Of a DNA stretch of 64,000 bases, positions 53,801 to 64,000 are shown piece by piece. The translations under genes and the position numbers were made by a program. This stretch comes from Flavobacterium sufflavum (GTDB taxonomy: Bacteria; Bacteroidota; Bacteroidia; Flavobacteriales; Flavobacteriaceae): NCBI RefSeq assembly GCF_004016525.1, contig NZ_SACJ01000010.1, forward strand, positions 1-64,000, in the 5' to 3' direction. How positions within the stretch are numbered: position 1 is the stretch's first letter; every line of letters begins with the position of its first letter. The notes under the pieces are model-generated. The model searched no databases. It saw only the letters and a list, made by a program, of their open reading frames with translations, and was not told the origin of the DNA.

Positions 53801-54685
53801 CTAATATTTAAATCCTGCCCATTTTCCTGAATTCATAGGCGAAATTCTATTTAAATTATCCGCTAAATCTGTAATATTTATAGTAGGTCCACCTGAAAAA
53901 ACAGATAGAATTTCGTCTGATTTTGCATCAAAAAAAACACGGGTCAAAAAAGCATTTGGTTTTGAATTATTCAATTTATTCAAAGCTATTAAAGAATTCT
54001 TTACCTTCTCCTTTGCCGATTTAGAATCAGCTGTCATTGCATCCAAGGCCTGGTGATAATCGAATAAGGTTTTTCTAATTTCAGCATAGGTAGGTGATAA
54101 CAAATCGTTGATTAAAAAATAACGATTTTGGTTCCCATCAATCTGACTCCAGCCTTTATAAGCGCTTTGTTGTGCCACTGTTGCTATAGTTTGTGCTGTC
54201 TGATAATTTGGATCACCTGCTTTGAATTCAAAAGTGTCCTTGTCCATTCCAATAATTACATAACTGTAAAAAGAAATAACCGAAATAAGATTCGATTGAA
54301 AGGAATTAACATTAAAAGCTAAATTTTCAAATTCAGTATATGAAAAACTAAAATCCTTATCATTAATATTTAATACTGGTGTTTCATAAGACGAATCAAA
54401 AACAGGACGGGAAGATTGCACCTGAATTGTTGCGGTAAACTGATCGGAACTATGCGAAAGCAAGGTAATGTACATCGAACAATTGATCTTTTCCTGCTGT
54501 TTGTAATTTTGTGTAGTCCAATCGGTTTTATTGACAAACTCATTTAACGAAGTTTCCAACGTTTTATAAATCTGTTGATTAGGATTACCCATTTTTTGAG
54601 CATTAACCGTAACCGTACAATTCAATTGTTGTCCTTGAACAAAACCAAAGCTTAATACTAAAAAAAAGACAATTATCTTATTCAT
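53801..54685 (-). CDS. DUF4835 family exported protein
   Basis: The 294-residue protein has a signal peptide (1-18) and then LNCTVTVNAQKMGNPNQQIY, an order typical of the DUF4835 family found next to coaBC in Flavobacteriia. FDSSYETPVLNINDKDFSFSY-like text and FYSYVIIGMDKDTF recur in it. It is periplasmic or outer-membrane associated, with unknown role. It overlaps the coaBC gene by 8 bases, so translation is coupled. Confidence 0.85.
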   Translation of the reverse strand: MNKIIVFFLVLSFGFVQGQQLNCTVTVNAQKMGNPNQQIYKTLETSLNEFVNKTDWTTQNYKQQEKINCSMYITLLSHSSDQFTATIQVQSSRPVFDSSYETPVLNINDKDFSFSYTEFENLAFNVNSFQSNLISVISFYSYVIIGMDKDTFEFKAGDPNYQTAQTIATVAQQSAYKGWSQIDGNQNRYFLINDLLSPTYAEIRKTLFDYHQALDAMTADSKSAKEKVKNSLIALNKLNNSKPNAFLTRVFFDAKSDEILSVFSGGPTINITDLADNLNRISPMNSGKWAGFKY

Positions 54686-55889
54686 GAAAATGAGCTATTA
54701 CTTTATTTAAAATATCATCAGCAACCGCTTCTTTGGATTTTAACTCCATCGGTTCGATCTTAAATTCCTTGTCGATAAAAGTAATTTTATTGGTCGATTT
54801 TTGAAAACCAGCCCCTTCATCCTGTAAAGAATTTAAAACAATCAAATCTAAGTTTTTTTTCTGAATTTTAGCCTTAGCATTCTCAATTTCATTTTCAGTT
54901 TCTAAGGCAAAGCCAATTAAAAACTGCTGTTTTTTATTTTCCCCCAATGAAGACAGGATATCTTTTGTTTTTTCGAGTTCGATGACAAAATTATCAGCCG
55001 CTTTTTTAATCTTTTGGTCAGCTACCATTTTAGGCCTGTAATCAGCTACCGCTGCTGCAGCAATTGCCACATCTACATCAGCATAATATTGATGACAGGC
55101 ATCATACATCTCTTGCGCCGAAACAACTTTAACAACTTTTATCAAAGAATGATTCGCTACACAATACGTAGGACCAGTTACCAAAATAACCGAAGCACCT
55201 AAATTAGCGGCACTTTTAGCAATATCAAAACCCATTTTACCTGAAGAATGATTCCCAATAAAACGTACCGGATCAATTGCCTCATAAGTAGGTCCGGCTG
55301 TGATTAATATTTTTTTTCCTTTTAGGGGTAATTTGCTCTCTAAATCAGCTTCCAGAAAAGCAATAATATTTTCGGGTTCAGCCATTCTGCCTTCGCCTGA
55401 CAAACCACTAGCTAACTCACCACTTTCGGCAGGAATTATGGTATTACCAAATTGTTCTAAGGCTTTAAAACTGGTAATTGTAGAAGGATGCTTGTACATA
55501 TCCAAATCCATTGCAGGTGCAAAATAAACGGGACATTTTGCCGATAAATAGGTTGCAATAAGCAGATTATCACAAGTACCATTTGCCATCTTGGACAAGG
55601 TATTTGCGGTTGCGGGTGCAACAATCATTAAATCAGCCCAAAGACCTAATTCCACATGATTATTCCATTTTTCATCCTCATCATCCTGATTAAAGAAAGT
55701 GGAATAAACCGGATTTTTAGATAAGGTGGATAAAGTAAGTGGGGTTACAAAATCCTTAGAAGCAGGTGTCATTATCACTTGGACATGTGCACCTGCTTTT
55801 ATAAAAAGTCGTACTAAAGACGCTGTTTTATAGGCGGCAATTCCGCCAGAAACTCCTAGCAAAATCTTTTTACCGCTTAAAACTGACAT
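54678..55889 (-). CDS. coaBC: Bifunctional phosphopantothenoylcysteine decarboxylase/synthetase
   Basis: The 403-residue protein has an N-terminal flavoprotein decarboxylase (CoaC, about 1-185: LLGVSGGIAAYKTASLVR, MIVAPATANTLSKMANG, PAMDLDMY) and a C-terminal synthetase (CoaB, about 190-400: ILITAGPTYEAIDPVRFIGN, GKMGFDIAK, AAAVADYRP). It makes 4'-phosphopantetheine on the way to CoA. It starts 6 bases after the rpoZ stop in the bamD-rpoZ-coaBC operon. Confidence 0.95.
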   Translation of the reverse strand: MSVLSGKKILLGVSGGIAAYKTASLVRLFIKAGAHVQVIMTPASKDFVTPLTLSTLSKNPVYSTFFNQDDEDEKWNNHVELGLWADLMIVAPATANTLSKMANGTCDNLLIATYLSAKCPVYFAPAMDLDMYKHPSTITSFKALEQFGNTIIPAESGELASGLSGEGRMAEPENIIAFLEADLESKLPLKGKKILITAGPTYEAIDPVRFIGNHSSGKMGFDIAKSAANLGASVILVTGPTYCVANHSLIKVVKVVSAQEMYDACHQYYADVDVAIAAAAVADYRPKMVADQKIKKAADNFVIELEKTKDILSSLGENKKQQFLIGFALETENEIENAKAKIQKKNLDLIVLNSLQDEGAGFQKSTNKITFIDKEFKIEPMELKSKEAVADDILNKVIAHFHE

Positions 55890-55895
55890 AGTATT

Positions 55896-56213
55896 TTATT
55901 TATTTGATTCTCTGTGATAAATTTTACCATCTAACCATTCCTGAACAGCTAAAGCGTGTGGTTTTGGTAATTTTTCATAGAATTTAGAAACCTCAATTTG
56001 CTCTTTATTTTCAAAAACTTCTTCAAGACTGTCATTATATGTAGCAAACTCTTCCAATTTCTCTGTCAATTCTTTTTTGATTTCAGAATTAATTTGGTTC
56101 GCTCTTTTAGCCATAATGGTAATTGCTTCATACACATTTCCAGTAGGTTGTTCAATAAGCGTTTTGTTGTACGTTATTGTATTTACTGGAGCATTCGTCT
56201 TTTTTAAATCCAT
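55896..56213 (-). CDS. rpoZ: RNA polymerase omega subunit-like protein
   Basis: The 105-residue protein has the Bacteroidota omega form: NVYEAITIMAKRANQINSEI (residues 26-45) holds the conserved helix with the usual xARRAxQI-type block. A long charged C-terminus and KPHALAVQEWLDGKIYHRE end it. It supports folding of the beta' subunit. It starts 8 bases after the bamD stop. Confidence 0.85.
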   Translation of the reverse strand: MDLKKTNAPVNTITYNKTLIEQPTGNVYEAITIMAKRANQINSEIKKELTEKLEEFATYNDSLEEVFENKEQIEVSKFYEKLPKPHALAVQEWLDGKIYHRESNK

Positions 56214-56221
56214 GACTTTAT

Positions 56222-57016
56222 TTATTTAGTATATTTTTGTAATTCTTGTTCAACACGAGCATACATATCGCTTGCCTGCTCTTTATATTTTGTATCTGCT
56301 TTAAATTTAATCAAATTTTGATACGAGATTTTAGCAACATTCAATCGTTCTTGCATTTTTGCAGGTACACTATTAATTCCTAACTGATAAGCTGAATCAA
56401 ATTTATAAAACAACGCATCTTCTTTGAATTTAGTCCCCGGATAATCAGCAATAAAATTATCAAAAGCAACTAATGCCGATTTGAAATCAGAAATAGTATT
56501 ATAACCTTTTGCGTTCTCGTATACTTTTTGTTCTATTTTTTCAGATAACAACTTAGTCAATCCATTTGCCTCTGCCAAATATTGTGAATTTGGATATCTA
56601 TCAATAAAAGATTGCATTTTTTCAATGGCTTTAAAAGTATCTGCCTGATCTAAACTATATGTTGGCGATAAAATAGCATAACTTTTAGCTCCTAAAAACG
56701 CTCCTTCTTCCGCTTTTACACTTTTTGGATATCCTGAAACAAAACTTTCAAACTGATAAGCTGCCAAATGGTATTGTTTAGTCTTGTAATAAGACTGTGC
56801 ATACATATAAAACAGTTTTTCTGCCTGAGGTTTCCCCCTGTATTCAGGAGCAATTTGCTCAAAAAGACGCAGTGCTTTAGTATATTTAGCCTGTGCATAT
56901 AACGTATCGGCCATAGCAAATTTTTTCGAAACATCTTCGCTTTTTAATGCTTTTTGATATTCATTACATGAACTAAAAAGAGCAACAAGAAGCAATAAGG
57001 ATACAATTTTCTTCAT
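56222..57016 (-). CDS. bamD: Outer-membrane assembly lipoprotein BamD
   Basis: The 264-residue protein has a lipobox LLVALFSSC (Cys about 18) and BamD-type TPR repeats (YTKALRLFEQIAPEYRGK, YHLAAYQFESFVSGYPKS, AIEKMQSFIDRYPNSQY, ALVAFDNFIADYPGTKF). It is part of the BAM complex that inserts beta-barrels in the outer membrane. It is the first gene of its operon and has its own promoter upstream. Confidence 0.92.
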   Translation of the reverse strand: MKKIVSLLLLVALFSSCNEYQKALKSEDVSKKFAMADTLYAQAKYTKALRLFEQIAPEYRGKPQAEKLFYMYAQSYYKTKQYHLAAYQFESFVSGYPKSVKAEEGAFLGAKSYAILSPTYSLDQADTFKAIEKMQSFIDRYPNSQYLAEANGLTKLLSEKIEQKVYENAKGYNTISDFKSALVAFDNFIADYPGTKFKEDALFYKFDSAYQLGINSVPAKMQERLNVAKISYQNLIKFKADTKYKEQASDMYARVEQELQKYTK

Positions 57017-57084
57017 TTTTTTATTTTTGTCTTTAAAATACAGACCTTTTCAGCCTATAAAAAATCATACCGAAGTTTCGGTGG

Positions 57085-57114
57085 CAAATTTAGTTATTAA
57101 TTTAGCGACTACAA
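57085..57114 (-). promoter_or_regulatory. Flavobacterial promoter of bamD operon
   Basis: On the minus strand TTG (57114-57112) and TAAATTTG (57092-57085) are 19 bases apart, a full consensus match. The leader of about 65 bases contains the palindrome CCGAA-GT-TTCGG at about 57070-57081 (plus-strand numbering). The operon driven is bamD-rpoZ-coaBC and onwards. Confidence 0.7.
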
Positions 57115-57150
57115 AATATTTCTTAGCTTAAAAAATACTTGCAAAAGCCT

Positions 57151-58032
57151 TTATTTATCTATTTTCTTTACAAATTCGCTTATTCTATTTTGTAAATCTT
57201 CATCTACACTTACCAATGGCAAACGCACGGTATTATCAGCAATTCCCAAAGCCTGAAAAACTTGTTTGATTCCGGCAGGATTCCCCTGTTCAAAAATCAT
57301 ATCAATACAATCAAACAATAAATATTGTGATTTGAATGCTTCATCAACTTTGCGATTCAATCCTAAACGAATCATCTCTGAAAATTCTTTTGGAAAACCT
57401 TGCGCAATAACCGAAATCACACCAGAACCTCCTGCTAATACAGTTGCCAATGCAGTCATATCATCCCCAGAAATTACATGAAAATCTTTTGGTTTGTCTT
57501 TCAACAATTGCATTGCCTGAACAATATCGCCGGCTGCTTCTTTAATAGCAACAATGTTTTTGAAATCATTTGCTAAACGCAAAACTGTTTTTGGCAACAT
57601 ATTACTTGATGTTCTTCCAGGAACATTATAAACAATTACCGGAATTGGAGAAGCCTCAGCAACAGCTTTAAAATGCTGATAAATTCCTTCTTGCGAAGGT
57701 TTGTTGTAATATGGTGAAACAGAAAGAATTGCCACATAAGGAGACAAATCTCTTATTTTTAACTCCTCAACCACTTTCATAGTATTATTTCCACCCACAC
57801 CTAAAACCAACGGCAAACGACCATTATTAGCCTCCACAACAGTTTGGATAACCAATTCTTTTTCGTCTTGGGTAAGCGTTGCGTTTTCTGCAGTTGTTCC
57901 TAAAATAACCAGATATTCAGTTCCTCCATCTACAGAAAAATTTACAATTCTTTTTAATGCTTCTGTATCAATTGAAAAATCTTCTTTGAAAGGAGTCACT
58001 AGAGCAACACCAGTTCCTATTAATGATTGCAT
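57151..58032 (-). CDS. dapA: 4-Hydroxy-tetrahydrodipicolinate synthase
   Basis: The 293-residue TIM barrel has [15 protein letters not shown] at the start, GTTAENATL, the catalytic Tyr in [13 protein letters not shown] (about 134) and the Schiff-base Lys in VAIKEAAGD (about 163). It condenses pyruvate and aspartate semialdehyde for lysine and diaminopimelate synthesis. It lies 9 bases after the next upstream gene on the same strand. Confidence 0.95.
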   Translation of the reverse strand: MQSLIGTGVALVTPFKEDFSIDTEALKRIVNFSVDGGTEYLVILGTTAENATLTQDEKELVIQTVVEANNGRLPLVLGVGGNNTMKVVEELKIRDLSPYVAILSVSPYYNKPSQEGIYQHFKAVAEASPIPVIVYNVPGRTSSNMLPKTVLRLANDFKNIVAIKEAAGDIVQAMQLLKDKPKDFHVISGDDMTALATVLAGGSGVISVIAQGFPKEFSEMIRLGLNRKVDEAFKSQYLLFDCIDMIFEQGNPAGIKQVFQALGIADNTVRLPLVSVDEDLQNRISEFVKKIDK

Positions 58033-58041
58033 GTTTTTAGA

Positions 58042-58560
58042 TTATATTTTGTTTAATATTTTTAAATATCTGAATAATTCCTGAACAAAGACCTTATAAT
58101 TCTCTGAGTTAGTATTAATCATCAAATTATTCAATCGTTTGTCTATCGCTGAAAAACCAACTTTAAATTTTGCCTTTGATTCATGAGTTGCAACAAGCAA
58201 AATAGCTTTATCAACATCATAGTAACTCACTAACAAATCAAAATCTTTAGCCAAAAAATTATTTACAGCTTCATTTTTAATTTGTGCTTTCCAATCTAAA
58301 TACCCCGATTCTAATCTAGTAACCGAAGAACCCAAATTGTTTTTTAATTTACTTTTATAAAGCAATAATTCTATATTCCCTTCTACAACACCAGCCTCTA
58401 CTAACTCCTTAATCAACAATTGTGTATGACTAAAATAGCTTTCATCCACTATTAAGCCCACTGTTTTTATATCACCAAAAAAAGAGCTACTCTTAACATT
58501 AAGCAAGCTATTTTTTAATTTTTTCTTTACCAAAAACTCTTTTAAGTAATTTAAAAACAT
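58042..58560 (-). CDS. Flavobacterial hypothetical protein (DUF6913-like)
   Basis: The 172-residue protein has a basic N-terminus (FLVKKKLKNSLLN) and a small alpha/beta core (GLIVDESYFSHTQLLIKELV, FDLLVSYYDVDKAILLVA, KVGFSAIDKRLNNLMI). It matches my memory of a family found upstream of dapA in Flavobacteriia, later numbered DUF6913. It is co-transcribed with dapA (gap 9 bases). Function is unknown. TAGATTTG at 58621-58614 (minus) is a possible -7 element. Confidence 0.65.
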   Translation of the reverse strand: MFLNYLKEFLVKKKLKNSLLNVKSSSFFGDIKTVGLIVDESYFSHTQLLIKELVEAGVVEGNIELLLYKSKLKNNLGSSVTRLESGYLDWKAQIKNEAVNNFLAKDFDLLVSYYDVDKAILLVATHESKAKFKVGFSAIDKRLNNLMINTNSENYKVFVQELFRYLKILNKI

Positions 58561-58716
58561 AACTTATCTTTATTCGTAAACAAAATTAATTAATTAAGTC
58601 ACACTATAAGGGGCAAATCTAAAAAAGTATAATGACGATTTAAAACTTTTTGTTAAATTCTTAACACTTATTTCTAAACACAAATAGCCTTTTTAAAGCC
58701 CATCCAACTATTCACT

Positions 58717-60771
<2,055 letters not shown>

Positions 60772-60872
60772 TTAAAAGAAACCCACATTAAAAAAACACT
60801 TTTTCCTAATTAAATATGATGGATTCCTGACAACCAAAATTTAAATATTATTCAGGAGAAATAATACTCAAA

Positions 60873-61346
60873 TTACGACTCTATAATCGAATTTATTTGT
60901 TTAAATAATTGTCCGTCGCTTAAAAAAGCACCTTGCTGAATCAATGCAAAAACAGAAGCATTTCGCTCTTCGGTAAATACTTTTTTACCCACTTTCATTT
61001 CGATAGTTTCGGTAAACATATTGTCACTAAGCCATTGCAAACCTTCTTTTGTCAAAAAGTCAACCTCAACCACTAATGATTTCAAAACAATAGATTGCAC
61101 ATAAGTATCAAAAGCCTGAAAAAGGAAAATATGATTTTTAGAAAAATGTTCTAAATATTCTGCTTTCGCCAAAACACCTTCCCATATCAAATCAGAAAAA
61201 ACATCTAATTCCTGTTCGGCTACTTCCGGTTTTTCTACTTTTATCTTATCCCATTCTGCTTTATCGATAGACTGGGTTGCTAAAAAGTTAGTGAATTCAG
61301 GATGTAACTCCTCAAACTGCTCTTTTGTTAGTCTTGTGTATTTCAT
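60873..61346 (-). CDS. Flavobacterial hypothetical protein (DUF6495-like)
   Basis: I take the ATG at 61346 (MKYTRLTKEQFEELHPEF); the upstream in-frame extension is basic and looks non-coding. The 157-residue protein is acidic and helical, with WDKIKVEKPEVAEQELDVFS, a YLEHFSKNHIFLFQAFDTY centre and a final MFTETIEMKVGKKVFTEERN. It resembles a family restricted to Flavobacteriia that I recall as DUF6495. Function is unknown. Confidence 0.65.
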   Translation of the reverse strand: MKYTRLTKEQFEELHPEFTNFLATQSIDKAEWDKIKVEKPEVAEQELDVFSDLIWEGVLAKAEYLEHFSKNHIFLFQAFDTYVQSIVLKSLVVEVDFLTKEGLQWLSDNMFTETIEMKVGKKVFTEERNASVFALIQQGAFLSDGQLFKQINSIIES

Positions 61347-61360
61347 GTAATTATTATTTT

Positions 61361-61509
61361 TTTTGCCACGAAGGCTCAAAGGCGTTATTTTTTTTAATCC
61401 TGTATCAATCCCTTATAAAAACTTTTCGATTTTATAAAATTTTCATTACTAAACTAAAATTCACACCTAAAACAAAAAACCTTTATGTCTTTGTGTCTTT
61501 GCGGCAAAA
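61361..61509. repeat. Dispersed intergenic repeat with inverted ends
   Basis: TTTTGCCACGAAGGCTCAAAG (21 bases from 61361) and the complement-like TTTGTGTCTTTGCGGCAAAA (61490-61509) are imperfect inverted ends of a 149-base A+T-rich stretch without a credible gene. The left end touches the start of the DUF6495-like gene. CTTTG-type units recall the repeat at 13539. It is probably a member of a small flavobacterial repeat family. Confidence 0.5.
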
Positions 61510-61517
61510 TTTTGAAC

Positions 61518-61560
61518 AAAAAAAATCCCGATCTCGTTTTTTAGAACGAGACGGGATTTT
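61518..61560 (-). terminator. Terminator of the rpsF-rpsR-rplI operon
   Basis: AAAAATCCCGATCTCGTT and AACGAGACGGGATTTT pair with one bulged base. On the minus strand the hairpin follows the rplI stop by about 20 bases and runs into a T-tract. Confidence 0.88.
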
Positions 61561-61578
61561 AAATATTGAGTTTAGAAA

Positions 61579-62022
61579 TTAAGCTTTTTCAGCAACAATT
61601 TCATAAGCTAAGTCAACAATAACATCTCTGTGCAATCTTACAGTAGCTGAATATTTTCCAGTACGTTTAACAATTCCAGAAGTGATGAATTTTCTATCGA
61701 TAGATTGTCCTGCTTTTTCTAAAGCTTCAACGATGTCAATATTTGTGATTGAACCAAATAATTTTTCACCACCTGCTTTAGCAGAAATTTTAATTTCAAG
61801 AGCTTTCAATGTTTCAGCCAATGCTTTAGCATCTGCAACGATTTTAGCTTCTTTGTGCGCTCTTTGTTTTAGGTTCTCAGCTAATACTTTCTTTGCAGAA
61901 GAAGTAGCTAATTGAGCAAATCCTTGTGGGATTAAGTAATTACGACCGTATCCGTTTTTTACAGTTACTACATCGTCTTTAAAACCTAAGTTTTGAACGT
62001 CTTTCTTTAAAATAAGTTCCAT
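61579..62022 (-). CDS. rplI: 50S ribosomal protein L9
   Basis: The 147-residue protein starts MELILKKDVQNLGFKDDVV, followed by VKNGYGRNYLIPQGFAQLAT, the L9 N-terminal signature, a long central helix and a C-terminal domain (KLFGSITNIDIVEAL). It binds domain V of 23S rRNA. It is the last gene of the rpsF-rpsR-rplI cluster. Confidence 0.97.
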   Translation of the reverse strand: MELILKKDVQNLGFKDDVVTVKNGYGRNYLIPQGFAQLATSSAKKVLAENLKQRAHKEAKIVADAKALAETLKALEIKISAKAGGEKLFGSITNIDIVEALEKAGQSIDRKFITSGIVKRTGKYSATVRLHRDVIVDLAYEIVAEKA

Positions 62023-62088
62023 GTTGTTGTCCTTTGTTATAGAAGTTAGGTTTCATGTTTCAGAAAACCAACAACTGTTAATTTTTAA

Positions 62089-62385
62089 TTATTTTAATAA
62101 ATCGGCCACGTATGGCATTAAAGCTAAGTGACGAGCTCTTTTTACAGCTACAGACACTTTTCTTTGGTATTTCAATGAAGTACCTGTTAAACGACGAGGA
62201 AGAATTTTTCCTTGCTCATTAACAAATTTCAATAAGAAATCAGCATCTTTATAATCGATGTATTTGATTCCTGATTTTTTGAAACGACAATACTTTTTAG
62301 TTTTGTTAGTTTCTATATTTAAAGGAGTAAGATATCTGATATCTCCGTCTTTTTTTCCTGAAGCAGATTGTTGTAATGTTGCCAT
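62089..62385 (-). CDS. rpsR: 30S ribosomal protein S18
   Basis: The 98-residue protein has the S18 core: [40 protein letters not shown] and a basic [10 protein letters not shown] end. It binds 16S rRNA with S6, which is encoded just upstream (5-base gap). Confidence 0.97.
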   Translation of the reverse strand: MATLQQSASGKKDGDIRYLTPLNIETNKTKKYCRFKKSGIKYIDYKDADFLLKFVNEQGKILPRRLTGTSLKYQRKVSVAVKRARHLALMPYVADLLK

Positions 62386-62390
62386 GATAA

Positions 62391-62732
62391 TTAAGCTTTT
62401 TGAGATTTAAGTTTTGCTCTTCTTCTTTCAGCCCAAGAGATAGCATGTTTGTCAAGACTTACAGTTAAGAAACGCATAACTCTTTCGTCACGTCTAAATT
62501 CAGTTTCAAAAGCTAAAAGAACTTCTCCTGATACTTTGAATTCGAACAAATGGTAAAAACCAGATTTTTTGTTTTGGATTTCATAAGCCATTTTTTTAAG
62601 ACCCCAATCCTCTTTAGCTACCATTTCTGCTCCTCTACTAGTAAGAAAATCTTCAAATTTGCTTACTGTTTCCTTTACCTGAACATCAGATAAAACGGGA
62701 TTTAAAATGAAAACAGTTTCATAATGATTCAT
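62391..62732 (-). CDS. rpsF: 30S ribosomal protein S6
   Basis: The 113-residue protein starts [19 protein letters not shown] and has the S6 pattern [20 protein letters not shown] and [18 protein letters not shown]. It binds the 16S central domain together with S18. It is the first gene of the operon. TACTTTTG at 62771-62764 (minus) is the likely -7 element. Confidence 0.97.
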   Translation of the reverse strand: MNHYETVFILNPVLSDVQVKETVSKFEDFLTSRGAEMVAKEDWGLKKMAYEIQNKKSGFYHLFEFKVSGEVLLAFETEFRRDERVMRFLTVSLDKHAISWAERRRAKLKSQKA

Positions 62733-62763
62733 AAATATTTTATTTAATTTGTTAAATTGGCTG

Positions 62764-62771
62764 CAAAAGTA
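62764..62771 (-). promoter_or_regulatory. -7 element of rpsF operon
   Basis: On the minus strand TACTTTTG matches TANNTTTG and lies 32 bases before the rpsF start codon. No TTG is seen at the ideal distance, so only the -7 element is called. Confidence 0.45.
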
Positions 62772-62900
62772 ATCTTTTTATTCGAATAAAAAAACATAAA
62801 ACAACTTTATTCGTTGTATTGCAAAAAAAACCGATTAAAATTAGTTTTTGTAAAAAAAGTACAATACATTTACTAAGCCAAATCTTAAAATACAAAAATT

Positions 62901-63596
62901 ATGAAACTTAATTGTGTCGTAGTAGATGATAGTTCGATACAAAGAATGATCATCGCAAAGTTAGTAAATAATCACCCTAATCTACATTTGATAGGTGATT
63001 TTTCCAATGCAATTGAAGCCAAAAATTGCATGTCTGTGCATTCAGTAGATCTAATTTTTCTGGATATTGAAATGCCTGTAATAAGCGGTTTTGATTTCTT
63101 AGACGGACTAAAAACCAAACCTCAAATCATTTTTATTACATCAAAGGCTGAATATGCCTTAAAAGCTTTTGACTACGATGCAACTGATTATCTACAAAAA
63201 CCTATAGCTGTAGATCGTTTTAGTGCTTCTGTTAAAAGAGCAATGGACTTACATTTACTCAAACAAGATAATAAGGAAGAAGAAGGAGAACACATTTTTA
63301 TCAAAAGTAATTTGAAAAAATTGAAAATCTACACTTCAAGAATTAAATGGATTGAAGCCTTTGGAGATTACGTAAGAGTAGTTACTGAAGATGACAGCAA
63401 TCTGGTTCTTTCGACGATGAAGTCATTTGAAAATGATTTATCTAAAAAAAAATTTGTTCGAGTTCACAAGTCATACATTATTAATATTGATAAGGTCGAA
63501 CGCTTCAATAGTAAATTTGCCGAAATTGGAACAACTAAGATTCCTTTGAGCAGAAACAAAAAAGAAGACCTTGTAAAAGCATTGTCTTTTGCTTAA
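62901..63596 (+). CDS. LytTR-family response regulator
   Basis: The 231-residue protein has a receiver domain (acidic pair VVDDSS at 8-12, Asp55 in IFLDIEMPVISGFD, FITSKAEYALKAFDYDATDYLQKP) and a LytTR DNA-binding domain (about 135-230, IKSNLKKLKIYTSRIKWIEA, FVRVHKSYIINIDKVE, PLSRNKKEDLVKAL). The matching LytS-type kinase is not in the window. It is divergent from the rpsF operon and its stop lies 9 bases from the convergent priA end. Confidence 0.92.
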   Translation: MKLNCVVVDDSSIQRMIIAKLVNNHPNLHLIGDFSNAIEAKNCMSVHSVDLIFLDIEMPVISGFDFLDGLKTKPQIIFITSKAEYALKAFDYDATDYLQKPIAVDRFSASVKRAMDLHLLKQDNKEEEGEHIFIKSNLKKLKIYTSRIKWIEAFGDYVRVVTEDDSNLVLSTMKSFENDLSKKKFVRVHKSYIINIDKVERFNSKFAEIGTTKIPLSRNKKEDLVKALSFA

Positions 63597-63605
63597 AATT
63601 ACTTT

Positions 63606-64000
63606 TTAATAAAAGTCTACATTTAGAGATACTTTTATCGCTCTATATTGTGGAACAGCATCAAAACTATTCAATATTTTTTGGATAGTTTTTTTTGTGC
63701 TCAGAATTGACAAATCCTGAGGGATTTTTATCATAATGGTTCTGAGATATTCATTTCGAATTCTATTAATAGCCGGTTCTTCCGGTCCAAGAACAGGGAT
63801 GCTTAAATGCTGGCTCAGGACCTGATACAACCACATAGATCCTTCTTTTAATTTATCAAATTCCCTATGTTTCAACGTAATTCGTATAATCCTGAAATAT
63901 GGCGGATACTTATAAATTAAACGATCATACAATTGTTCTTTGTACATCCCTAAATAATCATTATTAGTAACCTGCTGTATGGTATTATGATCAGGATTAA
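63606..64000 (-). CDS. priA: Primosomal protein N' (PriA), C-terminal part (cut by window edge)
   Basis: The frame ending at 63606 stays open to the window edge, giving about 131 residues. QQVTNNDYLGMYKEQLYDR and LIYKYPPYFRIIRITLKHRE are typical of the PriA C-terminus, after helicase motif VI. GSMWLYQVLSQHL and VLGPEEPAINRIRNEYLRTI, then KVSLNVDFY, close the gene. PriA restarts stalled replication forks. The helicase and zinc parts are outside the window. Confidence 0.9.
   Translation of the reverse strand, partial: NPDHNTIQQVTNNDYLGMYKEQLYDRLIYKYPPYFRIIRITLKHREFDKLKEGSMWLYQVLSQHLSIPVLGPEEPAINRIRNEYLRTIMIKIPQDLSILSTKKTIQKILNSFDAVPQYRAIKVSLNVDFY

Overview
The window looks like chromosomal DNA of a flavobacterium (Bacteroidota, probably Flavobacterium or a close relative). 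The reasons are the low G+C content, start regions without purine-rich Shine-Dalgarno sites, several upstream matches to the flavobacterial promoter pattern TTG-N17..23-TANNTTTG, and family content typical of the group: a SusC-like TonB receptor with FecR and an ECF sigma factor, a DUF4835 protein, FabV, an alpha/beta-fused E1 dehydrogenase and flavobacterial hypothetical families. No rRNA, tRNA, CRISPR array, transposase or phage gene was recognised.

Layout. 1-8.5 kb: two tandem GH35 beta-galactosidase genes (the second cut by the window edge) divergent from an AraC regulator, then a few hypothetical or housekeeping genes. 7.4-11.3 kb: a LacI regulator divergent from a three-gene sugar oxidation operon (Zn alcohol dehydrogenase of the L-galactonate dehydrogenase type, COG3618 lactonase, SDR of the L-fucose/L-galactose dehydrogenase type), with matched palindromes in front of both transcripts. 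11.3-15.7 kb: a 2OG-Fe(II) oxygenase, an AAA+/VWA pair, YchJ and two small proteins. 16-20.3 kb: a CHASE-PAS-PAS histidine kinase with a response regulator, hypotheticals, and a J-domain/KTSC protein. 20.3-23.4 kb: a palindromic repeat, a SIMPL protein, a rhomboid protease, and a very A+T-rich stand-alone protein kinase gene with repeats at its flanks, the best candidate for acquired DNA.

23.4-30.4 kb: a surface-related block. A beta-barrel protein, an archaemetzincin-like lipoprotein and a third lipoprotein gene lie divergent from an ECF sigma / FecR / STN-TonB receptor signalling operon. 30.4-46.6 kb: glmM, an ACP phosphodiesterase, an AlkD-like protein, a ClC channel, a TPR protein, uvrA, an esterase, a LOG-family protein, an M1-like protein lacking the zinc motif, and a fused 2-oxoacid dehydrogenase E1. 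46.7-62.7 kb, all on the minus strand: an OmpR-type two-component system with coaE and a glycosyltransferase, fabV, recN, DUF4835, coaBC, rpoZ, bamD, dapA, ligA, and the ribosomal operon rpsF-rpsR-rplI. The window ends with a LytTR regulator and the 3' end of priA.

Most of the window is ordinary core genome. The parts deserving a second look are the LacI-controlled L-sugar operon and its operators, the flanked kinase gene, the split archaemetzincin-like motif beside the surface signalling operon, the M1-like protein with lost zinc ligands, the reciprocal GDG/NN change in the fused E1, and several small dispersed palindromic repeats.
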